This document shows positions 1-8,159 of a stretch of DNA of 29,920 bases, piece after piece. Position 1 is the first letter of the stretch. Every line of letters begins with the position of its first letter. The position numbers and the translations under genes were made by a program. Origin of the DNA: an uncultured Lachnospiraceae bacterium (GTDB taxonomy: Bacteria > Bacillota > Clostridia > Lachnospirales > Lachnospiraceae). The stretch spans positions 1 to 29,920 of the forward strand of contig CAJTVK010000044.1 of NCBI GenBank assembly GCA_910579645.1, in the 5' to 3' direction. A model generated the notes under the pieces. The model had not been told where the DNA came from and made no database searches. It saw nothing but the letters and a program-made list of their open reading frames with translations.

Positions 1-167
1 TACCGCTGCGTTTGCCGCAGAGCGGAAGCGTGTCTGAAAAATCAATGGTTCTATGTGCAGGCCGGCTGTCTTGCCGCAGGGCATTGGCTGTCCGTAGACT
101 TCCGGGTCCGGCAGCTGCGCAGGCAGAAAACCCAAAATTGATTTCCGTGAGGTTTTTCACTTTACCA

Positions 168-196
168 TTGAGAACAATGCAAAAATAGGCTATACT
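168..196 (+). promoter_or_regulatory. Sigma-A-type promoter of the first two-component operon
   Basis: A TTGAGA -35 element (168-173) and a TATACT -10 element (191-196) are separated by 17 bp, followed about 40 bp later by the regulator gene with a GAGGTGAT ribosome binding site (226-233). The rest of 1-237 shows no recognisable gene. A reading frame open from base 1 to about 141 has no family resemblance I can name. Confidence 0.7.
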
Positions 197-237
197 GAAG
201 CGTATCTTAAAATACCCGGAAGATATGAGGTGATAAC

Positions 238-927
238 ATGCAGAAAATATTAGTCCTGGAGGATGATTTAACCCTCAATGCAGGACTTTGCTTTGAATTG
301 GATATCAGCGGCTACCTGACGGCAGCATCCTATACTTGCGAAAAGGCACGGCAGCTGTTAAAAAACGAACCTTTTGACCTGATGATTCTGGATATCAGCC
401 TGCCGGACGGCAGCGGATTTGAGTTTTGCCGGGAAGTCAAGGCCAAGTTCCCCAAGCTGCCCGTTATTTTCCTTACCGCAAAAGACCTGGAACAGGATGT
501 GCTGACCGGTTTTGACCTTGGCGCAGACGATTACATCACCAAACCCTTTAACATCCGGATTCTGAAACGCCGCGTGGAAGTTGCCCTGCGCCGGGGAACT
601 GCCGTCCCGCAGCAAAAGCCCGACGGTTATGACGACGGCTATCTGCGGCTGGATTTCGGTGCCCTGACAGCCGTCAGAAACGGAGAGAAGCTGGCCATCA
701 CCCCAAACGAATATAAGCTGCTGCTGCTCTTAACGGGCAATGCCGGAAATATCGTGACCCGCCGGATCCTGTTAGAGAAGCTATGGGACTGCGAAGGCAG
801 CTATATTGACGACCATACGCTGACGGTAACCGTCAACCGGCTGCGGGCAAAAATTGAAGATGCCGGGCATCCTTATATCCGGACAGTCCGCGGCATGGGC
901 TATATCTGGATCGGTGAAAAAATATGA
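238..927 (+). CDS. OmpR/PhoB-family response regulator
   Basis: This 229-residue protein is a DNA-binding response regulator. The receiver domain (about 1-115) carries the acidic pocket E8/D9/D10, the phospho-acceptor D52 (LDISLPDG), T80 and K102 of the KPF motif. Residues about 130-227 form a winged-helix output domain ending in the typical VRGMGYIW. The ATG at 238 is preceded by GAGGTGAT at good spacing. The next gene, a histidine kinase, starts inside the stop codon (ATGA), so the two are translationally coupled. The ABC transporter genes downstream suggest that it controls a cell-envelope stress or peptide-antibiotic detoxification module of the Bce/Van type. That role is inferred from context; the family assignment is very secure. 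Confidence 0.95.
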   Translation: MQKILVLEDDLTLNAGLCFELDISGYLTAASYTCEKARQLLKNEPFDLMILDISLPDGSGFEFCREVKAKFPKLPVIFLTAKDLEQDVLTGFDLGADDYITKPFNIRILKRRVEVALRRGTAVPQQKPDGYDDGYLRLDFGALTAVRNGEKLAITPNEYKLLLLLTGNAGNIVTRRILLEKLWDCEGSYIDDHTLTVTVNRLRAKIEDAGHPYIRTVRGMGYIWIGEKI

Positions 928-1943
928 AACGCGCAAAAACAGGACTCTTTCCGCCCAAAACCCTTCTGTCCGCCGCCTCCCTAATGATATTTTCCGCCGT
1001 GCTGTGGGACTGTCTTCCTCCTGCCGGCATCCGGGCCATGCTCCTTATTGGGGGCATTGCCATCCTCCTGCTCACCTCTTTCCGGAACCGATGCCGTAAA
1101 AAGCAGGAAACGGATTTCGCAAACGATGTCTGTGAAACAATAGATGCCCTTATGAGCGGACGCGGGCCGGAAAATTACATCCCCTACGAGGATACCCAGA
1201 TTTCCAAAGTACAGGGGAAACTATTGCAATACTATGAGTTCATGCAGGCAGGGCAGCGGCAAAGCCGGCAGGATAAACAGACCCTCCAGGAATTAATCAG
1301 CGATATCTCCCATCAGGTGAAAACGCCTCTTGCCAATATCCGGATGTTTACGGATATCTTGGGGCAGCGCCCGCTGACCGATGAAAAGCGGACGGAATTC
1401 CTCGCCGCCATGACCATACAGGTCAATAAGCTGGATTTCCTGATGCAGTCGCTGATTAAAATGTCCCGTCTGGAAACCGGAACCTTCACCTTGCACCCGG
1501 AGACTGCCGGCTTATACCACACCATTGCCAGGGCCGTTAACGGCATATGGGCAAACGCAGCACGGAAAGACATTTCGCTTGAAGTAGAATGCGACAGTCA
1601 GATAACCGTCAGGCATGACACAAAATGGACAGCCGAAGCATTGGGCAATCTATTGGACAATGCGGTGAAGTATACACCGGAGGGCGGAAAAATCCGCGTG
1701 TGCGTACGGCCTTGGCAGTTCTATACGCGGATAGACATTTCAGACACGGGAATAGGTATCGCAGCCGAACATTATCATGACGTGTTTCAGCGATTTTACC
1801 GGGCCCGCGAAGCCGCCTCCGTGGAAGGCATAGGCCTTGGGCTCTATCTGGCCCGCAGCATCATTTCCTTGCAGAAAGGATATATCAGCGTGCAATCGGA
1901 ACACGGAAAAGGTTCCGTCTTTTCCGTGTTCCTGCCGAACTGA
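924..1943 (+). CDS. Sensor histidine kinase with minimal extracellular loop
   Basis: This 339-residue membrane kinase partners the regulator it overlaps by 4 bp. Two transmembrane helices (about 12-29 and 38-52) are separated by only a few residues, so there is no extracellular sensor domain. That is the architecture of intramembrane-sensing kinases (BceS/LiaS-like), which usually take their signal from a partner ABC transporter. The H box is SDISHQVKTPLANIR with H130. The ATPase domain has an N box (GNLLDNAVKYTP), a G1 box (SDTGIGI) and a G2 box (GIGLGLYLAR). The protein appears complete. The proposed stimulus, cell-wall-active peptides, rests on architecture and on the ABC genes downstream. 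Confidence 0.93.
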   Translation: MKRAKTGLFPPKTLLSAASLMIFSAVLWDCLPPAGIRAMLLIGGIAILLLTSFRNRCRKKQETDFANDVCETIDALMSGRGPENYIPYEDTQISKVQGKLLQYYEFMQAGQRQSRQDKQTLQELISDISHQVKTPLANIRMFTDILGQRPLTDEKRTEFLAAMTIQVNKLDFLMQSLIKMSRLETGTFTLHPETAGLYHTIARAVNGIWANAARKDISLEVECDSQITVRHDTKWTAEALGNLLDNAVKYTPEGGKIRVCVRPWQFYTRIDISDTGIGIAAEHYHDVFQRFYRAREAASVEGIGLGLYLARSIISLQKGYISVQSEHGKGSVFSVFLPN

Positions 1944-1945
1944 CC

Positions 1946-1962
1946 ATGCCGGTCACCGGCAT
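1946..1962 (+). repeat. Short palindrome after the kinase stop
   Basis: ATGCCGGT-C-ACCGGCAT is a 17-bp palindrome two bases after the kinase stop codon. As RNA it would form a 7-bp stem with a TCA loop, followed by TAAAATTT. It could be a weak terminator or a protein-binding site; the T-tract is poor. Confidence 0.45.
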
Positions 1963-2021
1963 TAAAATTTGATCCTGCAGAAAGTAATTTTACGGCATGC
2001 TATAAAATTGGGGACATAGCA

Positions 2022-2687
2022 ATGGATATCATAACAATTCATAACCTGAAAAAATATTTCGGGACAGGCTCCCGCCAGGTAAAAGCCTTGGACGGCATTA
2101 GCCTTTCCATTGAAAAAGGTAAATTTACCGCCATTATCGGTGCTTCCGGCTCGGGGAAGACAACACTGATGAACACCGTCGGCGGGTTATACCGTCCGAC
2201 GGAGGGAGAAGTTTTCGTTGACGGCATCCGTCTGGCGGAATTATCCGAAGAGCAGCTGACTATTTTCAGACGGAGGAAAGTGGGGTATATTTTTCAGGAT
2301 TACAACCTGATTCCCGAACTGACGGTACGGGAAAATATATTGTTCCCCCTTATGTTGGACAATTCCCGGCCGGACGAAATATTTTTTCGGGAAATTACGG
2401 GACTTTTAAGACTGGACGGCAAATTAAGCCAATTCCCCTATATGCTTTCCGGCGGCGGGCAGCAATGTGCCGCCATTGCCAGAGCCATGATTACCAAACC
2501 ATCCATCCTGCTGGCCGACGAGCCAACCGGCAGCCTTGACGCAAAGACAAGCCAGAATGTGGCCGGCCTGCTGAAAACCACGGCGGAAGCTTTTCACCAG
2601 ACACTGCTTATGATTACCCATAACACAGAATTGGCTCAGCTGGCGGACCGGGTGATAAAGCTTCAGGACGGACATATTATCCTATGA
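2022..2687 (+). CDS. ABC transporter ATPase (MacB/BceA type) with altered signature motif
   Basis: This 221-residue nucleotide-binding protein belongs to the LolD/MacB/BceA group that partners FtsX-type permeases. Walker A (GASGSGKT, 40-47), the Q-loop (FQDYNL), Walker B (ILLADE, 162-167), the D-loop (SLD) and the H-loop H200 are intact. The ABC signature reads LSGGGQQC (142-149), where the family has LSGGQQQR, so the conserved Gln and Arg are changed. The flanking sequence (AAIARA) is normal. The gene follows the kinase by 78 bp and ends in a strong terminator before the permease gene. A second, canonical ATPase lies beyond the permease. This copy may be regulatory, act in an asymmetric dimer, or be decaying. 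The ribosome binding site (GGGGAC) is weak. Confidence 0.9.
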   Translation: MDIITIHNLKKYFGTGSRQVKALDGISLSIEKGKFTAIIGASGSGKTTLMNTVGGLYRPTEGEVFVDGIRLAELSEEQLTIFRRRKVGYIFQDYNLIPELTVRENILFPLMLDNSRPDEIFFREITGLLRLDGKLSQFPYMLSGGGQQCAAIARAMITKPSILLADEPTGSLDAKTSQNVAGLLKTTAEAFHQTLLMITHNTELAQLADRVIKLQDGHIIL

Positions 2688-2717
2688 AATCCTACGGTAA
2701 AAACCGGAGGATTTTTT
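2687..2717 (+). terminator. Rho-independent terminator after the first ATPase
   Basis: AAATCCT (2687-2693) pairs with AGGATTT (2708-2714), and CGGT pairs with ACCG inside, with one A/G mismatch between and an AAAA loop. The stem runs into TTTTTT. The hairpin overlaps the stop codon of the ATPase gene, so the permease downstream probably needs its own promoter. Confidence 0.85.
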
Positions 2718-2757
2718 AACCTTGTCATGCCGTTTGATTTCCTTAAAGGTACAAAAA

Positions 2758-2798
2758 TGTAACTTTTCCGTACCCCAAATGTAACTTCCGTATGTTAC
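2758..2798 (+). promoter_or_regulatory. TGTAAC direct repeats upstream of the permease, candidate operator
   Basis: TGTAAC occurs at 2758-2763 and 2780-2785, exactly 22 bp apart (two helical turns), each in an AAATGTAACTT context. An inverted copy, GTTAC, follows at 2794-2798. Phased direct repeats upstream of a permease regulated by an OmpR-type protein are the classic form of a response-regulator binding site. No strong -35 or -10 is visible, which fits activator dependence. The function is inferred. Confidence 0.5.
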
Positions 2799-2867
2799 TC
2801 TTTTATGGACATCAGACTACTACTGCATTGCAGACATACTCTGTCACGGAAAACAGGAGGGATATTC

Positions 2868-5456
2868 ATGGAAATATCGCTGAAAACACTTGCGGCACGC
2901 AGTTTCCGCACTTACAAAATCCGCAATCTGGCGGCAGTGCTGGCCATTATGCTGACCGCCATATTATTCACTGCCGTAACCACCATCGGAATGGGGACAA
3001 TGGAATCTCTCACCCTGACACAGCAGATGGCAAAGGGAAGCAAGGCGGACGGGGACTTCCGCTATATGACGGCAGAACAGTTCGGCCAGTTGGAGAACGC
3101 CGGCTTTATCGAAAGCTACGGCCTGCGGATGCCGGTTGGTTTCCTTACGAACACGGCCCGCCATAACATTGAATTTGACGTAATGGACGAAACGCAGGCC
3201 AAGCTGACTTTCTGCAATCCCGGCTACGGAACCGTGCCGCAGGCCGAAAACGAAGTGGTAATCTCCGACGCGGCTATGCTTGATTTAGGGATAGAGCCTG
3301 AAATAAGAGCCGTCGTCCCGGCCGAGTTTTCCGTCCGGGGCAAGACATATGTGTTGGAGTTTGTAGTCTCCGGATGGTATAAAGCAAGCAGCGGACAGGG
3401 GAGCATTATGTGGACAGGAACCGCTTTCCGGGATGCCCACCCCGATATTTTCCGGTACACCTACCCTGCCGACGCCTCGCCTGCAGGCACCTATTTCTCC
3501 GACTTTACGGCAGTAAGCCCCCGGGGGCTGGAGGATAAAATGAAGGCTTGGGCATATAGCGTAGGCGGAAATCCGGAAGACGTAAATGCCTCCGATTATC
3601 TGGGGACGGCAGTCAACCAAGTGACCAATGCCCCCATTGCCCCCAAGACGATGGCTATGGGCATTGTCATCGTAGCACTGTTCATCCTCTGCGGCTATCT
3701 TCTGATTTACAATATTTTTGATATTGCGGTTATGCAGGAAATCCGCCGCTTCGGCCTATACCGTACGATTGGGATGAGCCGGAAGCAGGTTCGGAAATTA
3801 ATGAACCTACAGGCTTCCTGGCTGTCCTGCGCCGGCATTCCCTTGGGATTAGCGGCAGGTTTTTTTATCGGGAAAGCAACGCTGCCTGTGGTGATGGGCA
3901 CCCTGTCGTCAGAATATGCGAATCTGGCAGTGAACGTTTCCCCTTCCCCCGTAATCTTTTTCGGAGCCTCTTTTTTAACGGCACTGACCGTATTCCTTTC
4001 CACAAGGAAGCCGATACGGGCAGCCGCAGGCACGCCCCCGATCGAAGCTTTCCGTTATGCGGAAGCCGCTTCGGGCAGCCGCAGGGCAAAACGCAGATCC
4101 GCAGAAGGCGGCCTGCCGCAGATGGCATGGTCCAATCTGGGCCGCAGTAAACGCCGTTCTTTCTTCATTATGGTATCGCTGATGCTCTGCATCGTACTGC
4201 TGAACAGCGTAGGGATTGCCGCCGTCAGCATGGATACGGAAAAACAGGTGAATTTTGTCATCCGCACGGATTTCGCCGTGGTAAATATTGCAAGCGCAAA
4301 CGGCCTGGCCGGTTTTACCCGCCGGGAGCAAGGGCTGAAAGAAGAGACAATCCATGATATTTCCGGCCGGCCCGGCATAAAAAACGGCTCCTTGGTCTAT
4401 AAAAATACACTGGACGACAAAAATGTCACCTACGATTTCGGAGTCCGGATTGCAGAAACCCAGAACCGGCCGGAAGAAGACAAAGTCATCGGCATGACGG
4501 AGGACGGATTTTTCTTTAACCTGGGCAGCGACGGAAGACCCCTTAGCAATGTTTACGGCATGAGCGCCGACTCCATATCCCGTATGGATATCCGGGAAGG
4601 GGAAACGGATGCCGGAAAGCTGTACCGGCGGATGCAGGCCGGCGAAGGAGTCCTCATGGGCATCCCGATCAACCGTTCCACCATGCATATGATAGAACCC
4701 CTGCGCTTCGCGGAAGTGGGAGATACGGTCACGGTTTACAAAAACGGCGAGGCCGTTATGGAACTCCCTATCCTGGCAGCTGCTGCCATTAACGGCGATG
4801 ACATGGAAATCGGATATACCGTCAACGGCACTTTTGAGGTAGGCGGGGACGGGCTATATCTCTATCTTCCGTATGAAATCTACCGGAAGCTTTATGACCG
4901 GCCCGCCGTCTATAAATATTCCTTCGATGCAGAAGCGGATACCCGGGACGACATCACGGAGTTTCTGGAAACTTACATGCATACGTCAGACCCTTCCGTC
5001 ACTTATATGTCTGCCGAAAATGCCCGGAAAAACGCGGAAAGCAGCCGTACTATGGTTGCTTTCGTGGGCGGCCTGATCGGAGCCATCTTCGGCATTGCGG
5101 GCATTCTGAACCTTATCAATACCATTGTTACGGCAATCATTACACGACGGCATGAATTTGCCACAATGCAGAGCATCGGCATGACAAAAAAACAGCTGGC
5201 ACGGATGCTGACTTACGAAGGAATCTGCTATGCCGCCGGCGCCTGCATCCTTGGCCTGCCGGTTTCTGCGGTGCTCGGCTTTACCGTCGTGCGCAGCCTG
5301 ACGGAGAGCTTATGGTATTTTTCCTTTCATTTCACATTGGTTCCGGCTGTCATTGTCTGTGCGGCATTGCTGCTTGCAGGTGCCTGCATCCCTTCGGCTG
5401 CGCTGCGCCTGTTCCACAAAGGAAGCATCGTGGAAAAACTTCGCATCGCAGAATAA
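2868..5456 (+). CDS. Double-FtsX ABC transporter permease
   Basis: The start chosen is the ATG at 2868 (MEISLKTL), because AGGAGG lies at 2856-2861; an upstream in-frame ATG at 2805 has no such site. The protein has 862 residues. TM1 (about 18-41) is followed by a large extracellular domain, then three helices with the FtsX motif around MQEIRRFGLYRTIGMSRKQ. After a basic linker comes a second membrane entry (RRSFFIMVSLMLCIVLL), a second extracellular domain and three final helices containing a second FtsX motif (HEFATMQSIGMTKKQ). The 8-TM tandem layout resembles ABC3/MacB-like permeases involved in export of, or resistance to, peptides and lipids, not 10-TM BceB. The ATPase partner follows after 34 bp. 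Confidence 0.92.
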   Translation: MEISLKTLAARSFRTYKIRNLAAVLAIMLTAILFTAVTTIGMGTMESLTLTQQMAKGSKADGDFRYMTAEQFGQLENAGFIESYGLRMPVGFLTNTARHNIEFDVMDETQAKLTFCNPGYGTVPQAENEVVISDAAMLDLGIEPEIRAVVPAEFSVRGKTYVLEFVVSGWYKASSGQGSIMWTGTAFRDAHPDIFRYTYPADASPAGTYFSDFTAVSPRGLEDKMKAWAYSVGGNPEDVNASDYLGTAVNQVTNAPIAPKTMAMGIVIVALFILCGYLLIYNIFDIAVMQEIRRFGLYRTIGMSRKQVRKLMNLQASWLSCAGIPLGLAAGFFIGKATLPVVMGTLSSEYANLAVNVSPSPVIFFGASFLTALTVFLSTRKPIRAAAGTPPIEAFRYAEAASGSRRAKRRSAEGGLPQMAWSNLGRSKRRSFFIMVSLMLCIVLLNSVGIAAVSMDTEKQVNFVIRTDFAVVNIASANGLAGFTRREQGLKEETIHDISGRPGIKNGSLVYKNTLDDKNVTYDFGVRIAETQNRPEEDKVIGMTEDGFFFNLGSDGRPLSNVYGMSADSISRMDIREGETDAGKLYRRMQAGEGVLMGIPINRSTMHMIEPLRFAEVGDTVTVYKNGEAVMELPILAAAAINGDDMEIGYTVNGTFEVGGDGLYLYLPYEIYRKLYDRPAVYKYSFDAEADTRDDITEFLETYMHTSDPSVTYMSAENARKNAESSRTMVAFVGGLIGAIFGIAGILNLINTIVTAIITRRHEFATMQSIGMTKKQLARMLTYEGICYAAGACILGLPVSAVLGFTVVRSLTESLWYFSFHFTLVPAVIVCAALLLAGACIPSAALRLFHKGSIVEKLRIAE

Positions 5457-5490
5457 CGCCCCATCGGCGGCTTCATCAAGGAGGATTTTT

Positions 5491-6180
5491 ATGGAACATA
5501 TTTTAAAGGCAACCGGACTGAAAAAATATTACGGGAAGGGAGAGACAACCGTAAAAGCCCTGGACGGTGTGAACCTGGAAATTGAGCAGGGAACCTTTAC
5601 CGCCATTATCGGCACTTCCGGAAGCGGAAAATCCACACTGCTCCATATGCTTGGCGGACTGGATACCCCCACGGAGGGCAGCGTCACAATCGGAGACACG
5701 GAGCTTGCCGGCCTGGACAGCGAACAGGCGACCGTTTTCCGCCGCAGGCAGATCGGCTTTATCTTCCAGAATTACAATCTGGTGCCCGTGCTGACGGTAT
5801 GGGAAAATATCGTATTCCCTCTTTCGCTGGACGGCCGGAAACCGGAAAAAGAATTTATCATGCAGGCCGTAACGCTGCTCGGGCTGGAAAACAAGCTGGA
5901 CAGCCTGCCGGGCCAGCTGTCCGGAGGCCAGCAGCAGCGGACAGCGATTGCCCGTGCGCTGGCTTCCAAGCCCAGCATTATCTTAGCGGATGAACCCACC
6001 GGAAACCTGGACAGCAAAACCGGCAACGACGTAATCAGACTCCTGAAAATGACCGGGGAAAAATTCCGCCAGACCATAGTCATGATAACCCATAACCCGG
6101 AAATCGCACGGCTGGCAGACCGCATCGTGCGGATAGAAGACGGCAGGATTGTTTCGGACGAATTTCCGGACACGCTCTAA
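5491..6180 (+). CDS. ABC transporter ATPase (MacB/BceA type), canonical
   Basis: This 229-residue ATPase starts at the ATG at 5491, set by AAGGAGG at 5479-5485; a longer in-frame reading from 5353 would overlap the permease gene and has no ribosome binding site. Walker A (GTSGSGKS, 41-48), the Q-loop (FQNYNL), the full signature LSGGQQQR (143-150), Walker B (IILADEPTG) and the H-loop (MITHNPE) are all present. It is clearly paralogous to the first ATPase at 2022, with which it shares the FTAIIG and FRRR segments, but all its motifs are intact. It is probably the main energiser of the double-FtsX permease immediately upstream. Confidence 0.94.
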   Translation: MEHILKATGLKKYYGKGETTVKALDGVNLEIEQGTFTAIIGTSGSGKSTLLHMLGGLDTPTEGSVTIGDTELAGLDSEQATVFRRRQIGFIFQNYNLVPVLTVWENIVFPLSLDGRKPEKEFIMQAVTLLGLENKLDSLPGQLSGGQQQRTAIARALASKPSIILADEPTGNLDSKTGNDVIRLLKMTGEKFRQTIVMITHNPEIARLADRIVRIEDGRIVSDEFPDTL

Positions 6181-6259
6181 GGAACTGCACAAAATAACGT
6201 TTCCTATTGCTGCACACTATTTAACAATTCTTTCTTATCAGTTCCTAAGCAAAGAAACA

Positions 6260-7018
6260 TCAGGCCATATCTTCTCTCCGGAACCGGAACATGCTGGCGG
6301 CTATGCCGGACACGCCTACCGACAAAAGAATGGAAATCCCCAGCCAGACAGGGCATCCCGACTGTTCCAGCCTGCCGCTCAGCAGCAGATAGGCAGCCGT
6401 CCACGGATAAAACCCTGCTGCCGGGGAACCTGACAAGACCACATTCAGTAAACTGACTACGGCTATGACAATAAAAGGCACAAGCATGCCCTTTGCCCGC
6501 AGGGCAAGATATACAAAGGGAGTGAGCGTGGCAAACAATAAGATACCGCCTATCATCATCTGAAACAGAATAGGGACTGCCGACAGCAGGTCTATCTGCG
6601 AAACGTCAAAAAAACAGCTGCATATCAGTGACATAATAACAATGTTCAGCCAAGACAGAATCATAAACAGCAATACAAGGATAAAAAGTACCGTAAACTT
6701 ACCGGCCAGAAATTGCCCCCGCCCTATCGGCACGGCAAAAATTGTTTTCAATGTTTTTTCCGTATATTCCCTGCTTATGAGATACACGGCGCCGGCAGCC
6801 AAAACCAACGGCCCAAACAGCAGCATAAGAAACATCACCGTATCTTCATATATCCAGCCGAGGCTTAACGAAGCTGCCGGATTGGAACGGCAAATCCTGA
6901 TATCATTTACAAGAACCAAGAGCGGCACCATAAACGAGCCCAAGACCCCGATGGAAATCATTTTGGATCGTTTTAATTTCATCCATTCGCAATATACAAT
7001 ATCAGCCAATCGTGTCAC
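6260..7018 (-). CDS. ABC-2 type permease (BcrB/lantibiotic-immunity like)
   Basis: This protein of about 252 residues has roughly six transmembrane helices. The first cytoplasmic stretch (EWMKLKRSKM) is typical of MutE/EpiE- and BcrB-type permeases that remove lantibiotics or bacitracin together with a BcrA-like ATPase. It overlaps the ATPase gene. The GTG at 7018 is part of the GGAGGTG ribosome-binding sequence itself, so the TTG at 7009, 8 bp after GGAGG, is the more likely start. It converges on the + strand ATPase gene with a 79-bp gap in which no good terminator is visible. The transported compound is not evident from the sequence. Confidence 0.88.
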   Translation of the reverse strand: MTRLADIVYCEWMKLKRSKMISIGVLGSFMVPLLVLVNDIRICRSNPAASLSLGWIYEDTVMFLMLLFGPLVLAAGAVYLISREYTEKTLKTIFAVPIGRGQFLAGKFTVLFILVLLFMILSWLNIVIMSLICSCFFDVSQIDLLSAVPILFQMMIGGILLFATLTPFVYLALRAKGMLVPFIVIAVVSLLNVVLSGSPAAGFYPWTAAYLLLSGRLEQSGCPVWLGISILLSVGVSGIAASMFRFRREDMA

Positions 7019-7925
7019 CTCCCACCAACTCGGTAAAATACTCCTCTAATTTTCCCGACTCCACACATACCTTCCCAACAAAAATCCCTTCCGCCACCAA
7101 ACCGCTGTTGATTTGGGCCCTGCTGTCAATTTTCTCATACAGCCGCAATATATTATTTCCTATAATCGCATAGTCTGAAATACGGAATCTGCGTTCCAGC
7201 ACGAAAGCCGCCCTGTTCACATCGGACACTTCAAATTCCGCATATCTGCGTCTTTGCCGGTATAATTCCTGCAGATTCGTCTCTTCCAGCAGCTTTCCCT
7301 TATTTATCACCCCAATCACATCCGCAAGCTGCTCGACTTCATTTAATACATGACTGGAAACAAAAATTGTCGTCCCTTTTTCCCTGCACAATTGCAGCAA
7401 ATAGGCTCTGGTTTCATGTATCCCGATAGGATCAAGGCCATTCATAGGTTCGTCCAGAATCAATAACTCCGGTTCATGCATGACGGCTGCCGCTAACCCC
7501 AGACGCTGTTTCATCCCCAGGGAATATTCACGGAACAGCTTTTTGTCCTCCTTATCCAGATGCACGGCAAAAAGGGCATTCTCTATGGTGTCTCTCCGAT
7601 GCATTCCCCGCAGCCGTGCCAAAATTTCCAGATTCTCTTTTGCCGTCAGGTTCTCATAAAAAGCAGGGGCTTCGATGACAGAGCCAATACGGTGATAGTT
7701 CCCTTTGCCAAACCGGGAACAGTTTTCTCCGAAAAGATATATACTGCCGTCCGTCGGCCGTATCAGCCTCAGCAGCATTTTCATTGTTGTTGTCTTTCCC
7801 GCCCCGTTCCTTCCCAAAAGCGCATAGATTTTCCCTTTCGGAACATGAAGATTTATTCCGTCGGCCACAATCCGGCCATGATATTCTTTTGTCAGGTTCA
7901 CTGTCTCAATTGCATATTTATCCAT
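7002..7925 (-). CDS. ABC transporter ATPase (BcrA-like)
   Basis: This 307-residue ATPase is of the DRA/BcrA group. Walker A is GRNGAGKT (38-45), the signature is SLGMKQRLGLA, Walker B is LLILDEPMNGLDP and the H-loop is in FVSSHVLNE. The C-terminal part of about 95 residues is the usual extension of this group. The ATG at 7925 follows AAGGAGGTGGG closely. The gene partners the ABC-2 permease whose start lies within its end. It is 234 bp downstream of the kinase gene of the same strand, with direct repeats in that gap, so it may be both read through from and separately induced by the regulator. Bacitracin or lantibiotic resistance is the usual role of such pairs. Confidence 0.93.
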   Translation of the reverse strand: MDKYAIETVNLTKEYHGRIVADGINLHVPKGKIYALLGRNGAGKTTTMKMLLRLIRPTDGSIYLFGENCSRFGKGNYHRIGSVIEAPAFYENLTAKENLEILARLRGMHRRDTIENALFAVHLDKEDKKLFREYSLGMKQRLGLAAAVMHEPELLILDEPMNGLDPIGIHETRAYLLQLCREKGTTIFVSSHVLNEVEQLADVIGVINKGKLLEETNLQELYRQRRRYAEFEVSDVNRAAFVLERRFRISDYAIIGNNILRLYEKIDSRAQINSGLVAEGIFVGKVCVESGKLEEYFTELVGGDTIG

Positions 7926-7986
7926 CCGCTGCCCACCTCCTTGTCACTATTTTATCAGCAAACCCTGACTCCCTTCTTGAGCAAAT

Positions 7987-8003
7987 CTTACATTTTCCTT
8001 ACA
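7987..8003 (-). promoter_or_regulatory. TGTAAG direct repeats upstream of the BcrA-like gene
   Basis: On the minus strand TGTAAG occurs twice, 11 bp apart (complement at 7998-8003 and 7987-7992), that is one helical turn. It lies about 62 bp before the ATPase start. The spacing and position suit binding of the neighbouring OmpR-type regulator. The rest of the 7926-8159 gap shows no gene. Confidence 0.45.
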
Positions 8004-8159
8004 ATCGGCAACCCCGCTGCAGGCAACGAAGCATCCGGTTTCCCATGCCGCAGAACACAATGCGTCTTTGATGTATTGGCATGGACTCTGGCGGCAGTCA
8101 CCAAATGCCCGGCCCGTCTAAAGGATAATACTCCATCAGCCAATTTGGGGGGTAAAATG

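Noticed and set aside
1..141. Open frame at the left edge, considered as the tail of an upstream gene
   Set aside because: Composition and translation show no family pattern, and another frame ends at 35-37 with an equally plausible tail. It cannot be decided from this window.
480..560. LplB/BceS-type kinase or regulator domain anomalies in the first regulator
   Set aside because: All receiver residues are present at normal spacing, so nothing is unusual.
3975..4688. 237-codon frame on the - strand
   Set aside because: It lies entirely within the double-FtsX permease gene, whose motifs are unambiguous.
6177..6249. 11-bp inverted repeat with one mismatch between the convergent ABC genes, considered as a bidirectional terminator
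   Set aside because: The loop is about 51 nt and there is no T-tract next to either arm.
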